Assembly: GCA_032718475.1 (NCBI GenBank)
Contig: JAUCBJ010007364.1
Span: forward strand, 1-61,714
Direction of reading: 5' to 3'
Length of the DNA: 61,714 nt
From: Nemertoderma westbladi
Taxonomy: Eukaryota; Xenacoelomorpha; Nemertodermatida; Nemertodermatidae
A model generated the notes under the pieces. That model did not search any database, was not told the origin of the DNA, and was given only the letters and a program-made list of their open reading frames with translations. The translations under genes and the position numbers were made by a program. Each line of letters opens with the position of its first letter. The stretch's first letter is position 1. Shown here piece after piece: positions 11,380-22,328 of this stretch.

Positions 11380-14300
11380 ATGGTGAATGTGCTATGGAGT
11401 ATGTCCCAGGGACAGTGTCAATAAGGACTCGTAGACTTCCTGGTGAATGTGCTATTGAGTATGTCCCAGGGACAGTGTCAATAAGGACTCGTAGACTTCC
11501 TGGTGAATGTGCTATTGAGTATGTCCCAGGGACAGTGTCAATAAGGACTCGTAGACTTCCTAGTGAATGTGCTATGGAGTATGTCCCAGGGACAGTGTCA
11601 ATAAGGACTCGTAGACTTCCTAGTGAATGTGCTATGGAGTATGTCCCAGGGACAGTGTCAATAAGGACTCGTAGACTTCCTAGTGAATGTGGTATGGAGT
11701 ATGTCCCAGGGACAGTGTCAATAAGGACTCGTAGACTTCCTGGTGAATGTGCTATTGAGTATGTCCCAGGGCCAGTGTCAATAAGGACTCGTAGACTTCC
11801 TGGTGAATGTGCTATGGAGTATGTCACAGGGACAGTGTCAATAAGGACTCGTAGACTTCCTGGTGAATGTGCTATGGAGTATGTCTCAGGGACAGTGTCA
11901 ATAAGGACTCGTAGACTTCCTGGTGAATGTGCTATGGAGTATGTCTCAGGGACAGTGTCAATAAGGACTCGTAGACTTCCTAGTGAATGTGGTATGGAGT
12001 ATGTCCCAGGGACAGTGTCAATAAGGACTCGTAGACTTCCTGGTGAATGTGCTATGGAGTATGTCCCAGGGACAGTGTCAATAAGGACTCGTAGACTTCC
12101 TAGTGAATGTGGTATGGAGTATGTCCCAGGGACAGTGTCAATAAGGACTAGTAGACTTGCTGGTGAATGTGGTATGGAGTATGTCCCAGGGACAGTGTCA
12201 ATAAGGACTCGTAGACTTCTTGGTGAATGTGCTATTGAGTATGTCCCAGGGACAGTGTCAATAAGGACTCGTAGACTTCCTAGTGAATGTGCTATTGAGT
12301 ATGTCCCAGGGACAGTGTCAATAAGGACTAGTAGACTTCCTGGTGAATGTGGTATGGAGTATGTCCCAGGGACAGTGTCAATAAGGACTCGTAGACTTCC
12401 TGGTGAATGTGCTATGGAGTATGTCCCAGGGACAGTGTCAATAAGGACTCGTAGACTTCCTAGTGAATGTGGTATTGAGTATGTCCCAGGGACAGTGTCA
12501 ATAAGGACTCGTAGACTTCCTAGTGAATGTGGTATTGATTATGTCCCAGGGACAGTGTCAATAAGGACTCGTAGACTTCCTGGTGAATGTGCTATTGAGT
12601 ATGTCCCAGGGACAGTGTCAATAAGGACTCGTAGACTTCCTGGTGAATGTGGTATGGAGTATGTCCCAGGGACAGTGTCAATAAGGACTCGTAGACTTCC
12701 TGGTGAATGTGCTATTGAGTATGTCCCAGGGACAGTGTCAATAAGGACTCGTAGACTTCCTGGTGAATGTGCTATTGAGTATGTCCCAGGGACAGTGTCA
12801 ATAAGGACTCGTAGACTTCCTGGTGAATGTGCTATGGAGTATGTCCCAGGGACAGTGTCAATAAGGACTCGTAGACTTCCTGGTGAATGTGCTATTGAGT
12901 ATGTCCCAGGGACAGTGTCAATAAGGACTCGTAGACTTCCTGGTGAATGTGCTATTGAGTATGTCCCAGGGACAGTGTCAATAAGGACTCGTAGACTTCC
13001 TGGTGAATGTGCTATTGAGTATGTCCCAGGGACAGTGTCAATAAGGACTCGTAGACTTCCTGGTGAATGTGCTATGGAGTATGTCCCAGGGACAGTGTCA
13101 ATAAGGACTCGTAGACTTCCTGGTGAATGTGCTATTGAGTATGTCCCAGGGACAGTGTCAATAAGGACTCGTAGACTTCCTAGTGAATGTGGTATGGAGT
13201 ATGTCCCAGGGACAGTGTCAATAAGGACTCGTAGACTTCCTAGTGAATGTGGTATGGAGTATGTCCCAGGGACAGTGTCAATAAGGACTCGTAGACTTCC
13301 TAGTGAATGTGCTATTGAGTATGTCCCAGGGCCAGTGTCAATAAGGACTCGTAGACTTCCTGGTGAATGTGCTATTAAGTATGTCCCAGGGACAGTGTCA
13401 ATAAGGACTCGTAGACTTCCTGGTGAATGTGCTATGGAGTATGTCCCAGGGACAGTGTCAATAAGGACTAGTAGACTTCCTGGTGAATGTGGTATTGAGT
13501 ATGTCCCAGGGACAGTGTCAATAAGGACTCGTAGACTTCCTAGTGAATGTGGTATGGAGTATGTCCCAGGGACAGTGTCAATAAGGACTATTAGACTTCC
13601 TGGTGAATGTGGTATTGAGTATGTCCCAGGGACAGTGTCAATAAGGACTCGTAGACTTCCTAGTGAATGTGGTATTGAGTATGTCCCAGGGACAGTGTCA
13701 ATAAGGACTCGTAGACTTCCTGGTGAATGTGCTATGGAGTATGTCCCAGGGACAGTGTCAATAAGGACTCGTAGACTTCCTGGTGAATGTGCTATGGAGT
13801 ATGTCCCAGGGACAGTGTCAATAAGGACTCGTAGACTTCCTGGTGAATGTGCTATGGAGTATGTCCCTGGGACAGTGTCAATAAGGACTCGTAGACTTCC
13901 TAGTGAATGTGGTATGGAGTATGTCCCAGGGACAGTGTCAATAAGGACTATTAGACTTCCTGGTGAATGTGGTATTGAGTATGTCCCAGGGACAGTGTCA
14001 ATAAGGACTCGTAGACTTCCTAGTGAATGTGGTATTGAGTATGTCCCAGGGACAGTGTCAATAAGGACTCGTAGACTTCCTGGTGAATGTGCTATGGAGT
14101 ATGTCCCAGGGACAGTGTCAATAAGGACTCGTAGACTTCCTGGTGAATGTGCTATGGAGTATGTCCCAGGGACAGTGTCAATAAGGACTCGTAGACTTCC
14201 TGGTGAATGTGCTATGGAGTATGTCCCAGGGACAGTGTCAATAAGGACTCGTAGACTTCCTGGTGAATGTGCTATGGAGTATGTCCCAGGGACAGTGTCA

Positions 14301-17300
14301 ATAAGGACTCGTAGACTTCCTGGTGAATGTGCTATGGAGTATGTCCCTGGGACAGTGTCAATAAGGACTCGTAGACTTCCTGGTGAATGTGCTATGGAGT
14401 ATGTCCCAGGGACAGTGTCAATAAGGACTCGTAGACTTCCTGGTGAATGTGCTATGGAGTATGTCCCAGGGACAGTGTCAATAAGGACTCGTAGACTTCC
14501 TGGTGAATGTGCTATGGAGTATGTCCCAGGGACAGTGTCAATAAGGACTCGTAGACTTCCTGGTGAATGTGCTATGGAGTATGTCCCAGGGACAGTGTCA
14601 ATAAGGACTCGTAGACTTCCTGGTGAATGTGCTATGGAGTATGTCCCAGGGACAGTGTCAATAAGGACTCGTAGACTTCCTGGTGAATGTGCTATGGAGT
14701 ATGTCCCAGGGACAGTGTCAATAAGGACTCGTAGACTTCCTGGTGAATGTGCTATGGAGTATGTCCCAGGGACAGTGTCAATAAGGACTCGTAGACTTCC
14801 TGGTGAATGTGCTATGGAGTATGTCCCAGGGACAGTGTCAATAAGGACTCGTAGACTTCCTGGTGAATGTGCTATGGAGTATGTCCCAGGGACAGTGTCA
14901 ATAAGGACTCGTAGACTTCCTGGTGAATGTGCTATGGAGTATGTCCCAGGGACAGTGTCAATAAGGACTCGTAGACTTCCTGGTGAATGTGCTATGGAGT
15001 ATGTCCCAGGGACAGTGTCAATAAGGACTCGTAGACTTCCTGGTGAATGTGCTATGGAGTATGTCCCAGGGACAGTGTCAATAAGGACTCGTAGACTTCC
15101 TGGTGAATGTGCTATGGAGTATGTCCCAGGGACAGTGTCAATAAGGACTCGTAGACTTCCTGGTGAATGTGCTATGGAGTATGTCCCAGGGACAGTGTCA
15201 ATAAGGACTCGTAGACTTCCTGGTGAATGTGCTATGGAGTATGTCCCAGGGACAGTGTCAATAAGGACTCGTAGACTTCCTGGTGAATGTGCTATGGAGT
15301 ATGTCCCAGGGACAGTGTCAATAAGGACTCGTAGACTTCCTGGTGAATGTGCTATGGAGTATGTCCCTGGGACAGTGTCAATAAGGACTCGTAGACTTCC
15401 TGGTGAATGTGCTATGGAGTATGTCCCAGGGACAGTGTCAATAAGGACTCGTAGACTTCCTGGTGAATGTGCTATGGAGTATGTCCCAGGGACAGTGTCA
15501 ATAAGGACTCGTAGACTTCCTGGTGAATGTGCTATGGAGTATGTCCCAGGGACAGTGTCAATAAGGACTCGTAGACTTCCTGGTGAATGTGCTATGGAGT
15601 ATGTCCCAGGGACAGTGTCAATAAGGACTCGTAGACTTCCTAGTGAATGTGCTATGGAGTATGTCCCAGGGACAGTGTCAATAAGGACTCGTAGACTTCC
15701 TAGTGAATGTGCTATGGAGTATGTCCCAGGGACAGTGTCAATAAGGACTCGTAGACTTCCTGGTGAATGTGGTATGGAGTATGTCCCAGGGACAGTGTCA
15801 ATAAGGACTCGTAGACTTCCTGGTGAATGTGCTATTGAGTATGTCCCAGGGCCAGTGTCAATAAGGACTCGTAGACTTCCTAGTGAATGTGGTATTGAGT
15901 ATGTCCCAGGGACAGTGTCAATAAGGACTCGTAGACTTCCTGGTGAATGTGGTATGGAGTATGTCCCAGGGACAGTGTCAATAAGGACTCGTAGACTTCC
16001 TGGTGAATGTGCTATGGAGTATGTCCCAGGGACAGTGTCAATAAGGACTCGTAGACTTCCTGGTGAATGTGCTATGGAGTATGTCCCAGGGACAGTGTCA
16101 ATAAGGACTCGTAGACTTCCTGGTGAATGTGCTATGGAGTATGTCCCAGGGACAGTGTCAATAAGGACTCGTAGACTTCCTGGTGAATGTGGTATTGAGT
16201 ATGTCCCAGGGACAGTGTCAATAAGGACTCGTAGACTTCCTGGTGAATGTGCTATGGAGTATGTCCCAGGGACAGTGTCAATAAGGACTCGTAGACTTCC
16301 TAGTGAATGTGGTATGGAGTATGTCCCAGGGACAGTGTCAATAAGGACTCGTAGACTTCCTAGTGAATGTGGTATGGAGTATGTCCCAGGGACAGTGTCA
16401 ATAAGGACTCGTAGACTTCCTGGTGAATGTGTATGAGTATCCCAGGGAAGTGTCAATAGGACTGTAGACTTCCTGTGAATGTGTATGGTATGTCCCAGGG
16501 ACAGTGTCAATAAGGACTCGTAGACTTCCTGGTGAATGTGCTATGGAGTATGTCCCAGGGACAGTGTCAATAAGGACTCGTAGACTTCCTAGTGAATGTG
16601 GTATGGAGTATGTCCCAGGGACAGTGTCAATAAGGACTCGTAGACTTCCTGGTGAATGTGCTATTGAGTATGTCCCAGGGACAGTGTCAATAAGGACTCG
16701 TAGACTTCCTGGTGAATGTGCTATTGAGTATGTCCCAGGGACAGTGTCAATAAGGACTCGTAGACTTCCTAGTGAATGTGGTATGGAGTATGTCCCAGGG
16801 ACAGTGTCAATAAGGACTCGTAGACTTCCTGGTGAATGTGCTATGGAGTATGTCCCAGGGACAGTGTCAATAAGGACTCGTAGACTTCCTGGTGAATGTG
16901 CTATGGAGTATGTCCCAGGGACAGTGTCAATAAGGACTCGTAGACTTCCTGGTGAATGTGCTATGGAGTATGTCCCTGGGACAGTGTCAATAAGGACTCG
17001 TAGTCTTCCTGGTGAATGTGCTATGGAGTATGTCCCAGGGACAGTGTCAATAAGGACTCGTAGACTTCCTGGTGAATGTGCTATGGAGTATGTCCCAGGG
17101 ACAGTGTCAATATTGACTCGTAGACTTCCTAGTGAATGTGGTATTGAGTATGTCCCAGGGACAGTGTCAATAAGGACTCGTAGACTTCCTAGTGAATGTG
17201 CTATTGAGTATGTCCCAGGGACAGTGTCAATAAGGACTCGTAGACTTCCTAGTGAATGTGGTATGGAGTATGTCCCAGGGACAGTGTCAATAAGGACTCG

Positions 17301-17957
17301 TAGACTTCCTAGTGAATGTGGTATGGAGTATGTCCCAGGGACAGTGTCAATAAGGACTCGTAGACTTCCTGGTGAATGTGGAATGTGGTATGGAGTATAT
17401 CCCAGGGACAGTGTCAATAAGGACTAGTAGACTTCCTGGTGAATGTGCTATTGAGTATGTCCCAGGGGCAGTGTCAATAAGGACTCGTAGACTTCCTAGT
17501 GAATGTGGTATGGAGTATGTCCCAGGGACAGTGTCAATAAGGACTCGTAGACTTCCTAGTGAATGTGGTATGGAGTATGTCCCAGGGACAGTGTCAATAA
17601 GGACTCGTAGACTTCCTGGTGAATGTGCTATTGAGTATGTCCCAGGGACAGTGTCAATAAGGACTCGTAGACTTCCTAGTGAATGTGGTATGGAGTATGT
17701 CCCAGGGACAGTGTCAATAAGGACTAGTAGACTTCCTGGTGAATGTGCTATTGAGTATGTCCCAGGGACAGTGTCAATAAGGACTCGTAGACTTCCTGGT
17801 GAATGTGCTATTGAGTATGTCCCAGGGGCAGTGTCAATAAGGACTCGTAGACTTCCTAGTGAATGTGGTATGGAGTATGTCCCAGGGACAGTGTCAATAA
17901 GGACTCGTAGACTTCCTGGTGAATGTGCTATTGAGTATGTCCCAGGGACAGTGTCAA
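11380..17957. repeat. 60-bp minisatellite, about 110 units
   Basis: An almost perfectly regular 60-bp unit contains GGTGAATGTGCTATGGAGTA and later GACAGTGTCAATAAGGACTC. Diagnostic variants are GCTATT/GCTATGG/GGTATGG/GGTATT, CCTGG versus CCTAG, and ACTCG/ACTAG/ACTATT. Units from about 14041 to 15600 are nearly identical, pointing to recent local amplification. Because 60 is a multiple of three and the unit lacks stops in some frames, ORFs of over 1,000 codons appear on both strands (for example 11394-16436 plus and 12539-16510 minus). They are repeat by-products, not genes. One unit pair at 16430-16497 is damaged by deletions only. Confidence 0.98.
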
Positions 17958-18137
17958 GGACTCGCACTTATTTTTTAAATAATAATAATAATCAATAAAA
18001 ATGAAACGCAGCAGTATTTAATTTCAACTAATTATATCCAATGTTAAATTATTAATTATACAGTATAACCCGCAGTAGGCTAATTTATACTATGATTCAA
18101 AATATTTACACGCACGGTGAGGAATTAAAATTATGGT

Positions 18138-18143
18138 TTTATT
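18138..18143 (-). terminator. Candidate poly(A) signal of PPT1
   Basis: AATAAA on the minus strand, about 105 nt past the PPT1 stop codon. It is the nearest such hexamer downstream. Confidence 0.4.
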
Positions 18144-18247
18144 AAACCGTACATGCTGAAATTGATTAAATAAATAATTTTTTGCAACTCAAAGGCAATG
18201 TTCTGTTAAGAAGCAAATTGTACCATTGCTATAGATAGAATATCGGA

Positions 18248-19153
18248 TTAAACAATAATATATGGATTGATAATATGTTCAATAAACCATTCTTGTGTGA
18301 ACTGAAGATGATCTCCCGGAACAGTTAGGAAAGCGACCTTACCTAACTTAATCATTTCCTTTAGACCCAACCTATCTTCTGTGTACAACGGGCTCTCTTT
18401 CAACGTATACAATTCCTGCGCCTGTCCGGGTTTATAAAACCCAAACCATTCGCTTTCTCTGGGCACTACCATCCCATCCTTGAGAAACTTCACCAAAACC
18501 AAGTTGCTCAGCTTCTGCAGGTTGTCTTTGTAGGTCTGGTTCACCGACCTTTCCTGGTTTATATCAGCGAGGAACACTGATTTCTCTTTGTACTCGGCCT
18601 CGTTTAGGGGATCGTGCCAATACTCAGCCTGAACGAGATGGTTCTGTACAAATCCGACGTAAGCGCCGACGTTCAGCAGATCTCGGATCGTATCGCAGAT
18701 CTTAGAGGAGGCGGGACACCGCGGGAAACCGTAGACGCCCTGGTGCTGACCCCCCACCGAGAGGAGATTGCGCATGCGCGGTTCCGGACATCTTTGGGCG
18801 ACGGCGCGAAGGAACTGACCTCCTTGCGAGAAGCCGACGGCGTCGTAACCGTTAGCGAGTTTGGGATCGGACCTGATCTTGGCGCAGGCCATATCGATCT
18901 GCTCGTTGGAGTTCATGAAGAAACCGTTCTCTGTGTCCTCTATGATGTTGTTTCCAATCATTAGGGAGTGGACGTATCCTTCAGCTCCCAGATGCTTCTC
19001 TATTAGTCCCTTTATGGCTCCCATACTCAGCGGGTTGCAACAACTATCTCCCATCCCGTGCCATATAACAACGGCTTTTGGTGGAGCATTGGTCTCCAGA
19101 TGTGCGGCTGGTAAGATGACAAGAACCAGGTAGACAAGTCTCAATGCCGACAT
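18248..19153 (-). CDS. PPT1: Palmitoyl-protein thioesterase 1, intronless
   Basis: A lysosomal thioesterase that removes palmitate from cysteines of proteins being degraded. The 301-codon product has the family's normal length. I start at the ATG at 19153; the upstream in-frame extension lacks an ATG, and starting here gives a clear signal peptide ([17 protein letters not shown]). Visible family motifs are [20 protein letters not shown], then [17 protein letters not shown] with nucleophile Ser109, then the QAEYWHDP and FLADINQER blocks, Asp226 in FLKDGMV, and His282 in PGDHLQF. These form the Ser-Asp-His triad of alpha/beta hydrolases. An NQT glycosylation sequon at residue 205 matches a conserved site. 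The whole frame is uninterrupted by introns, unlike vertebrate PPT1, so it is either an intron-loss gene or a retrocopy. It lies about 290 bp from the 60-bp array and about 3 kb downstream of TTLL9 on the same strand. Confidence 0.96.
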   Translation of the reverse strand: MSALRLVYLVLVILPAAHLETNAPPKAVVIWHGMGDSCCNPLSMGAIKGLIEKHLGAEGYVHSLMIGNNIIEDTENGFFMNSNEQIDMACAKIRSDPKLANGYDAVGFSQGGQFLRAVAQRCPEPRMRNLLSVGGQHQGVYGFPRCPASSKICDTIRDLLNVGAYVGFVQNHLVQAEYWHDPLNEAEYKEKSVFLADINQERSVNQTYKDNLQKLSNLVLVKFLKDGMVVPRESEWFGFYKPGQAQELYTLKESPLYTEDRLGLKEMIKLGKVAFLTVPGDHLQFTQEWFIEHIINPYIIV

Positions 19154-19428
19154 ATTATACGAGAATATCGTGAAATTCTGTAATGTTGAAATCGTACTTA
19201 AATTTATCAACCTAATTAGTTCAATTAGACGCCCGAAGAATTTCGTATGAGATATTTTATAATACGGCCAAATGATTGTAATTATGTAATTACAAGTGGC
19301 GGAGGTAGGTTATAGTTGGTTAGATATCAAAGTTCACAAGCATTCAACCAATCAAAAGGCATGAAAATGAAGTTGGAGAGGTAAATAATTGCGATAAGAA
19401 ATCAATGTGTTTTACTTGTGGGGCGAGC

Positions 19429-19515
19429 CACGAAGTTGGCGGAGCCTTAGCGAATTGACACTGTTAGGGGGTGGGTCAATTTATGCAAATAGTTGTCGTC
19501 GTCGTCGTCGTCGTT

Positions 19516-19569
<54 letters not shown>

Positions 19570-19932
19570 GTCGTCGTTACGATTTTGACATGCTAATAAC
19601 TTTGTCGGATTTAAAGCTGCAAAGTTGAAAATTTGTAGGTATCAATATGAGCAAAAGTTGAGATTTTTGAGAGACTTTCAGACGCCATCAGTGCAATGGT
19701 CTCCCGCTAGAGGGCCACATGTCTAAACATTAAATGCCCTCCCATTTCTTTGCTTTTAATCCGTTTAAGCTGAAACTTGGCAGATATGTATTAGACCATT
19801 AGCTGTGACTTTCAAAGGAGGCGAATCCATCTGCAGTTCTCCAGTCTGCCGCTAGAGGGCCAACGTGACTATTTGCATAAATTGACCTACCCCCTAACAG
19901 TGTCAATTCGCTAAGGCTCTGCCAACTTCGTG
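19429..19932. mobile_element. Small inverted-repeat transposon carrying a (GTC)n microsatellite
   Basis: Terminal inverted repeats of about 64 bp (19429-19492 and 19869-19932) differ at only a few positions. They contain CGAATTGACACTGTTAGGGG. The interior holds the trinucleotide run and two copies of CCGCTAGAGGGCCA-like sequence (about 19704 and 19849). There is no transposase. It lies just upstream of PPT1. Confidence 0.8.
19493..19578. repeat. (GTC)n trinucleotide microsatellite
   Basis: About 28 GTC units with two GTT interruptions. It reads as an Arg-rich ORF on the plus strand, which I do not take as coding. Confidence 0.95.
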
Positions 19933-20730
19933 CTGCGCGAAGTCCCCACTTCGTGTAGATTTAAACAATACGGGTCATCAGTTCGGAAAAAGGTTGAACC
20001 CAACTGTTATCAAACATTTATTTTTTTGTTTCAAAAACAAATCGTTGATAAATTGATTTTGTTAGTCCGTTTTAAGTATCACATTAAAAACAATTAATAT
20101 TTGATTATGAACACATCACTATTAATTAATAGCAAATAATATTACACAAATTAAATATTATACTGCCTAAAATAACAATAATAAAATTGTTAGTTAACTT
20201 AATTGGAATAACTGTATATAAATGAAACTATTTATTTCAAGCCGTATAATCTAGCACATTATATGATTACAGTGTGAGAGATTTCAGAGGTGAGACGACC
20301 CACGAAATAGGCGATCCATGGCTTAGCGTACGACAGGGTCAAATCGGCGTTGTCCATCTGTCCGACCGCAGGTCTGACTGTCTGCCTCAATTTTTGGACG
20401 CCAATATGTAAGCAACGGACAGTCACATTTGGTATGTACATGTATGTAGTAGATAAAATGTTTAAAAAGTTTAGAGAATTTTGGACAATAAATTATTGTC
20501 AATAGAACTGTACTCTTATCAAGTGCTAGAATACAACTTTGACTATTATATTATATTTTAATCGAAAATGAAAATATTTCTTTAAAAAAAATAAATGTTA
20601 ATTTATCACCCTGGTGCTGTTCCTTTTATAGTCGTTATAACTATAGTTGATTGTTAGCGGCAGTATACATTGCTGCATCATTATCATTATGTTTCGACAT
20701 CTACCGCTACTTACCTGTGCGGTGCGCCGG
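19933..20730. other. AT-rich intergenic stretch with one unrecognised ORF
   Basis: A 60-codon open stretch on the minus strand (20259-20441) contains GQMDNADLTLSYAKPWIAY but matches nothing I know. I first considered it as the last TTLL9 exon, but the true last exon is at 22258-22328. Nothing else is supportable here. Confidence 0.3.
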
Positions 20731-20734
20731 TGTA

Positions 20735-21430
20735 ACAGGCTGAGATAACTCCCCAGTCTTCTCAGACTAAGCTGAGAAGACTCCCCAGTTTTCTCCCTAG
20801 ATTTCTTAATTAACGGAAAGGAGCAGGTTACAGTGGCGGGCTTTTCTAACCAAAACAATACACGATCACTCAATAACATAGGTTACAGTTATATTTTTGC
20901 TATATACGAAAATAACACAGGTACATGAATTATACGGTACATGAATTATAACTCAAATAGGGGAGTCATCTCAGCCTAAGGGGAGTGTCCTCAGCCTAGG
21001 CTGAGATAACTGGGGATTGTTCTCAGCATGGCTGAGATAACTGGGGAATGTTCTCAGCCTAGGCTGAGATAACTGGGGATTGTTCTCAGCCTAGGCTGAG
21101 ATAACTGGGGATTGTTCTCAGCATGGCTGAGATAACTGGGGAATGTTCTCAGCCTAGGCTGAGATAACTGGGGATTGTTCTCAGCATGGCTGAGATAACT
21201 GGGGAATGTTCTCAGCCTAGGCTGAGATAACTGGGGATTGTTCTCAGCATGGCTGAGATAACTGGGGAATGTTCTCAGCCTAGGCTGAGATAACTGGGGA
21301 GTATTCTCAGCCTAGGGGTTGAGACGACTGAGGAGTGTTCTCAGCTTAGGTTGAGACGACTGAGGAGTGTTCTCAGCCGAGGCTGAGATGACTGGGGAGT
21401 CATTTCAAGAGGGAGTTATCTCAGCCTTGT
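20735..21430. repeat. 31-33-bp palindromic minisatellite (GGCTGAGATAACTGGGGA)
   Basis: Tandem units alternate between CTCAGCCTAGGCTGAG, a perfect 16-bp palindrome, and the variant CTCAGCATGGCTGAG. Each is followed by ATAACTGGGGATTGTT or ATAACTGGGGAATGTT. The compact array spans about 20945-21430. A related hairpin (CTGAGATAACTCCCCAGTCT and a copy with AAGCTGAGAAGACTCCCCAG) sits at 20735-20795. Confidence 0.9.
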
Positions 21431-22041
21431 ATACCGATACATTATACTGATACACCGTGTAATGAATGCTGACTCGGCCATACGACAAAAGTACGGTGAC
21501 CGCACGGTAAGAAATTGTGATATTTGTCGCTACAGCTGCCGTCAGGCGGCGGTACGGTATGTCTGGTATGCCGTACAGCAATAGACTTACCGTCGTAAAA
21601 CAACTGCAGAATCAGTACGGCAATAGACTATACGGTAGTAAAACAACTTCGACGTTGACGTACGTACGGCTGAGTATAAATGGGCCTATATAGGTGAAGT
21701 TTTAAAACACCCGGGACCATCCAAAGGCTCCTCTCTTGGATGTTACCTATAAGGCTGGGAGAGCACCACACTAACTCCCAAGGGTGAATGAACACTTCGT
21801 AAACAACTAACCCCTTTTATTTACTCCCCCAGCAGGTTCCCATATCACTGGGTTGGCGCACCAGTTACACGGCTACAAGCAAAACCTGTGACCACTCCAC
21901 CAGCTAGCTGATAGTACCCTAACTAAAAAGTAATGTCTTATGGATAATTCTGGATTATCACCTGCTATATAATCTTCTACAGAAAACATCACGTTTTACA
22001 CCTACGGAGTTAGAAATATTTTCAATTTCGAATAAAAGTGA
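21431..22041. other. Intergenic stretch downstream of TTLL9, low-copy repeats
   Basis: Two diverged copies of a block with GCAATAGAC and GTAAAACAACT lie at about 21575-21610 and 21618-21650. A further segment (21680-21920, with CACTGGGTTGGCGCACCAG) looks like an interspersed-repeat tail but was not identified. Confidence 0.35.
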
Positions 22042-22051
22042 TTTATTTATT
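22042..22051 (-). terminator. Candidate poly(A) signal of TTLL9
   Basis: Two overlapping AATAAA hexamers on the minus strand, about 210 nt after the TTLL9 stop codon. Confidence 0.4.
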
Positions 22052-22257
22052 TTTGTACTTATAATATTTGACTCAGTAGCCCCAGTACAGAGCACAATGG
22101 ATCCTCAAATAATCTTTGTAACAAAAGCGACGTCAACAATTTAATAAATCCAAAACTAAATCGCAAATATATGTCGACAAAAATCCAAACAACTTGGCCC
22201 TCGGCAATTATTATGTTCTTCTATCAATAATTGAGAATGGAATTGTATTGTAAATAA

Positions 22258-22328
22258 CTAGGATTTCTTTGTCGTTGTAGTTTGTCTAAACAATTGCTTC
22301 AATTGGTATTTCCGATCATTGACGCAGC
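22258..22328 (-). CDS. TTLL9: TTLL9 last exon: [14 protein letters not shown] and stop
   Basis: 71 bp, phase 1 entry. The acceptor is TTAATTGTTGTTTAG|GCTGC. It encodes [16 protein letters not shown], then TTTTKKS and a TAG stop. The CVNDRK..QL.QLF pattern matches the TTLL9 C-terminus. Confidence 0.95.

Noticed and set aside
11394-16436. A 1,680-codon ORF (and a 1,323-codon one on the other strand) as a giant repeat protein
   Set aside because: Both come from a 60-bp tandem unit that happens to lack stops. There is no signal peptide, flanking domain or unique sequence, and open frames on both strands argue against coding.
18614-19133. Plus-strand ORFs overlapping PPT1
   Set aside because: They are shadows of the PPT1 frame, with no family motifs of their own.
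19407-19628. Arg-rich ORF on the plus strand
   Set aside because: It is translation of a (GTC)n microsatellite within a small transposon.
20259-20441. Minus-strand ORF as the last TTLL9 exon
   Set aside because: The exon at 22258-22328 has a good acceptor, correct phase and the expected CVNDRK..QL C-terminus.
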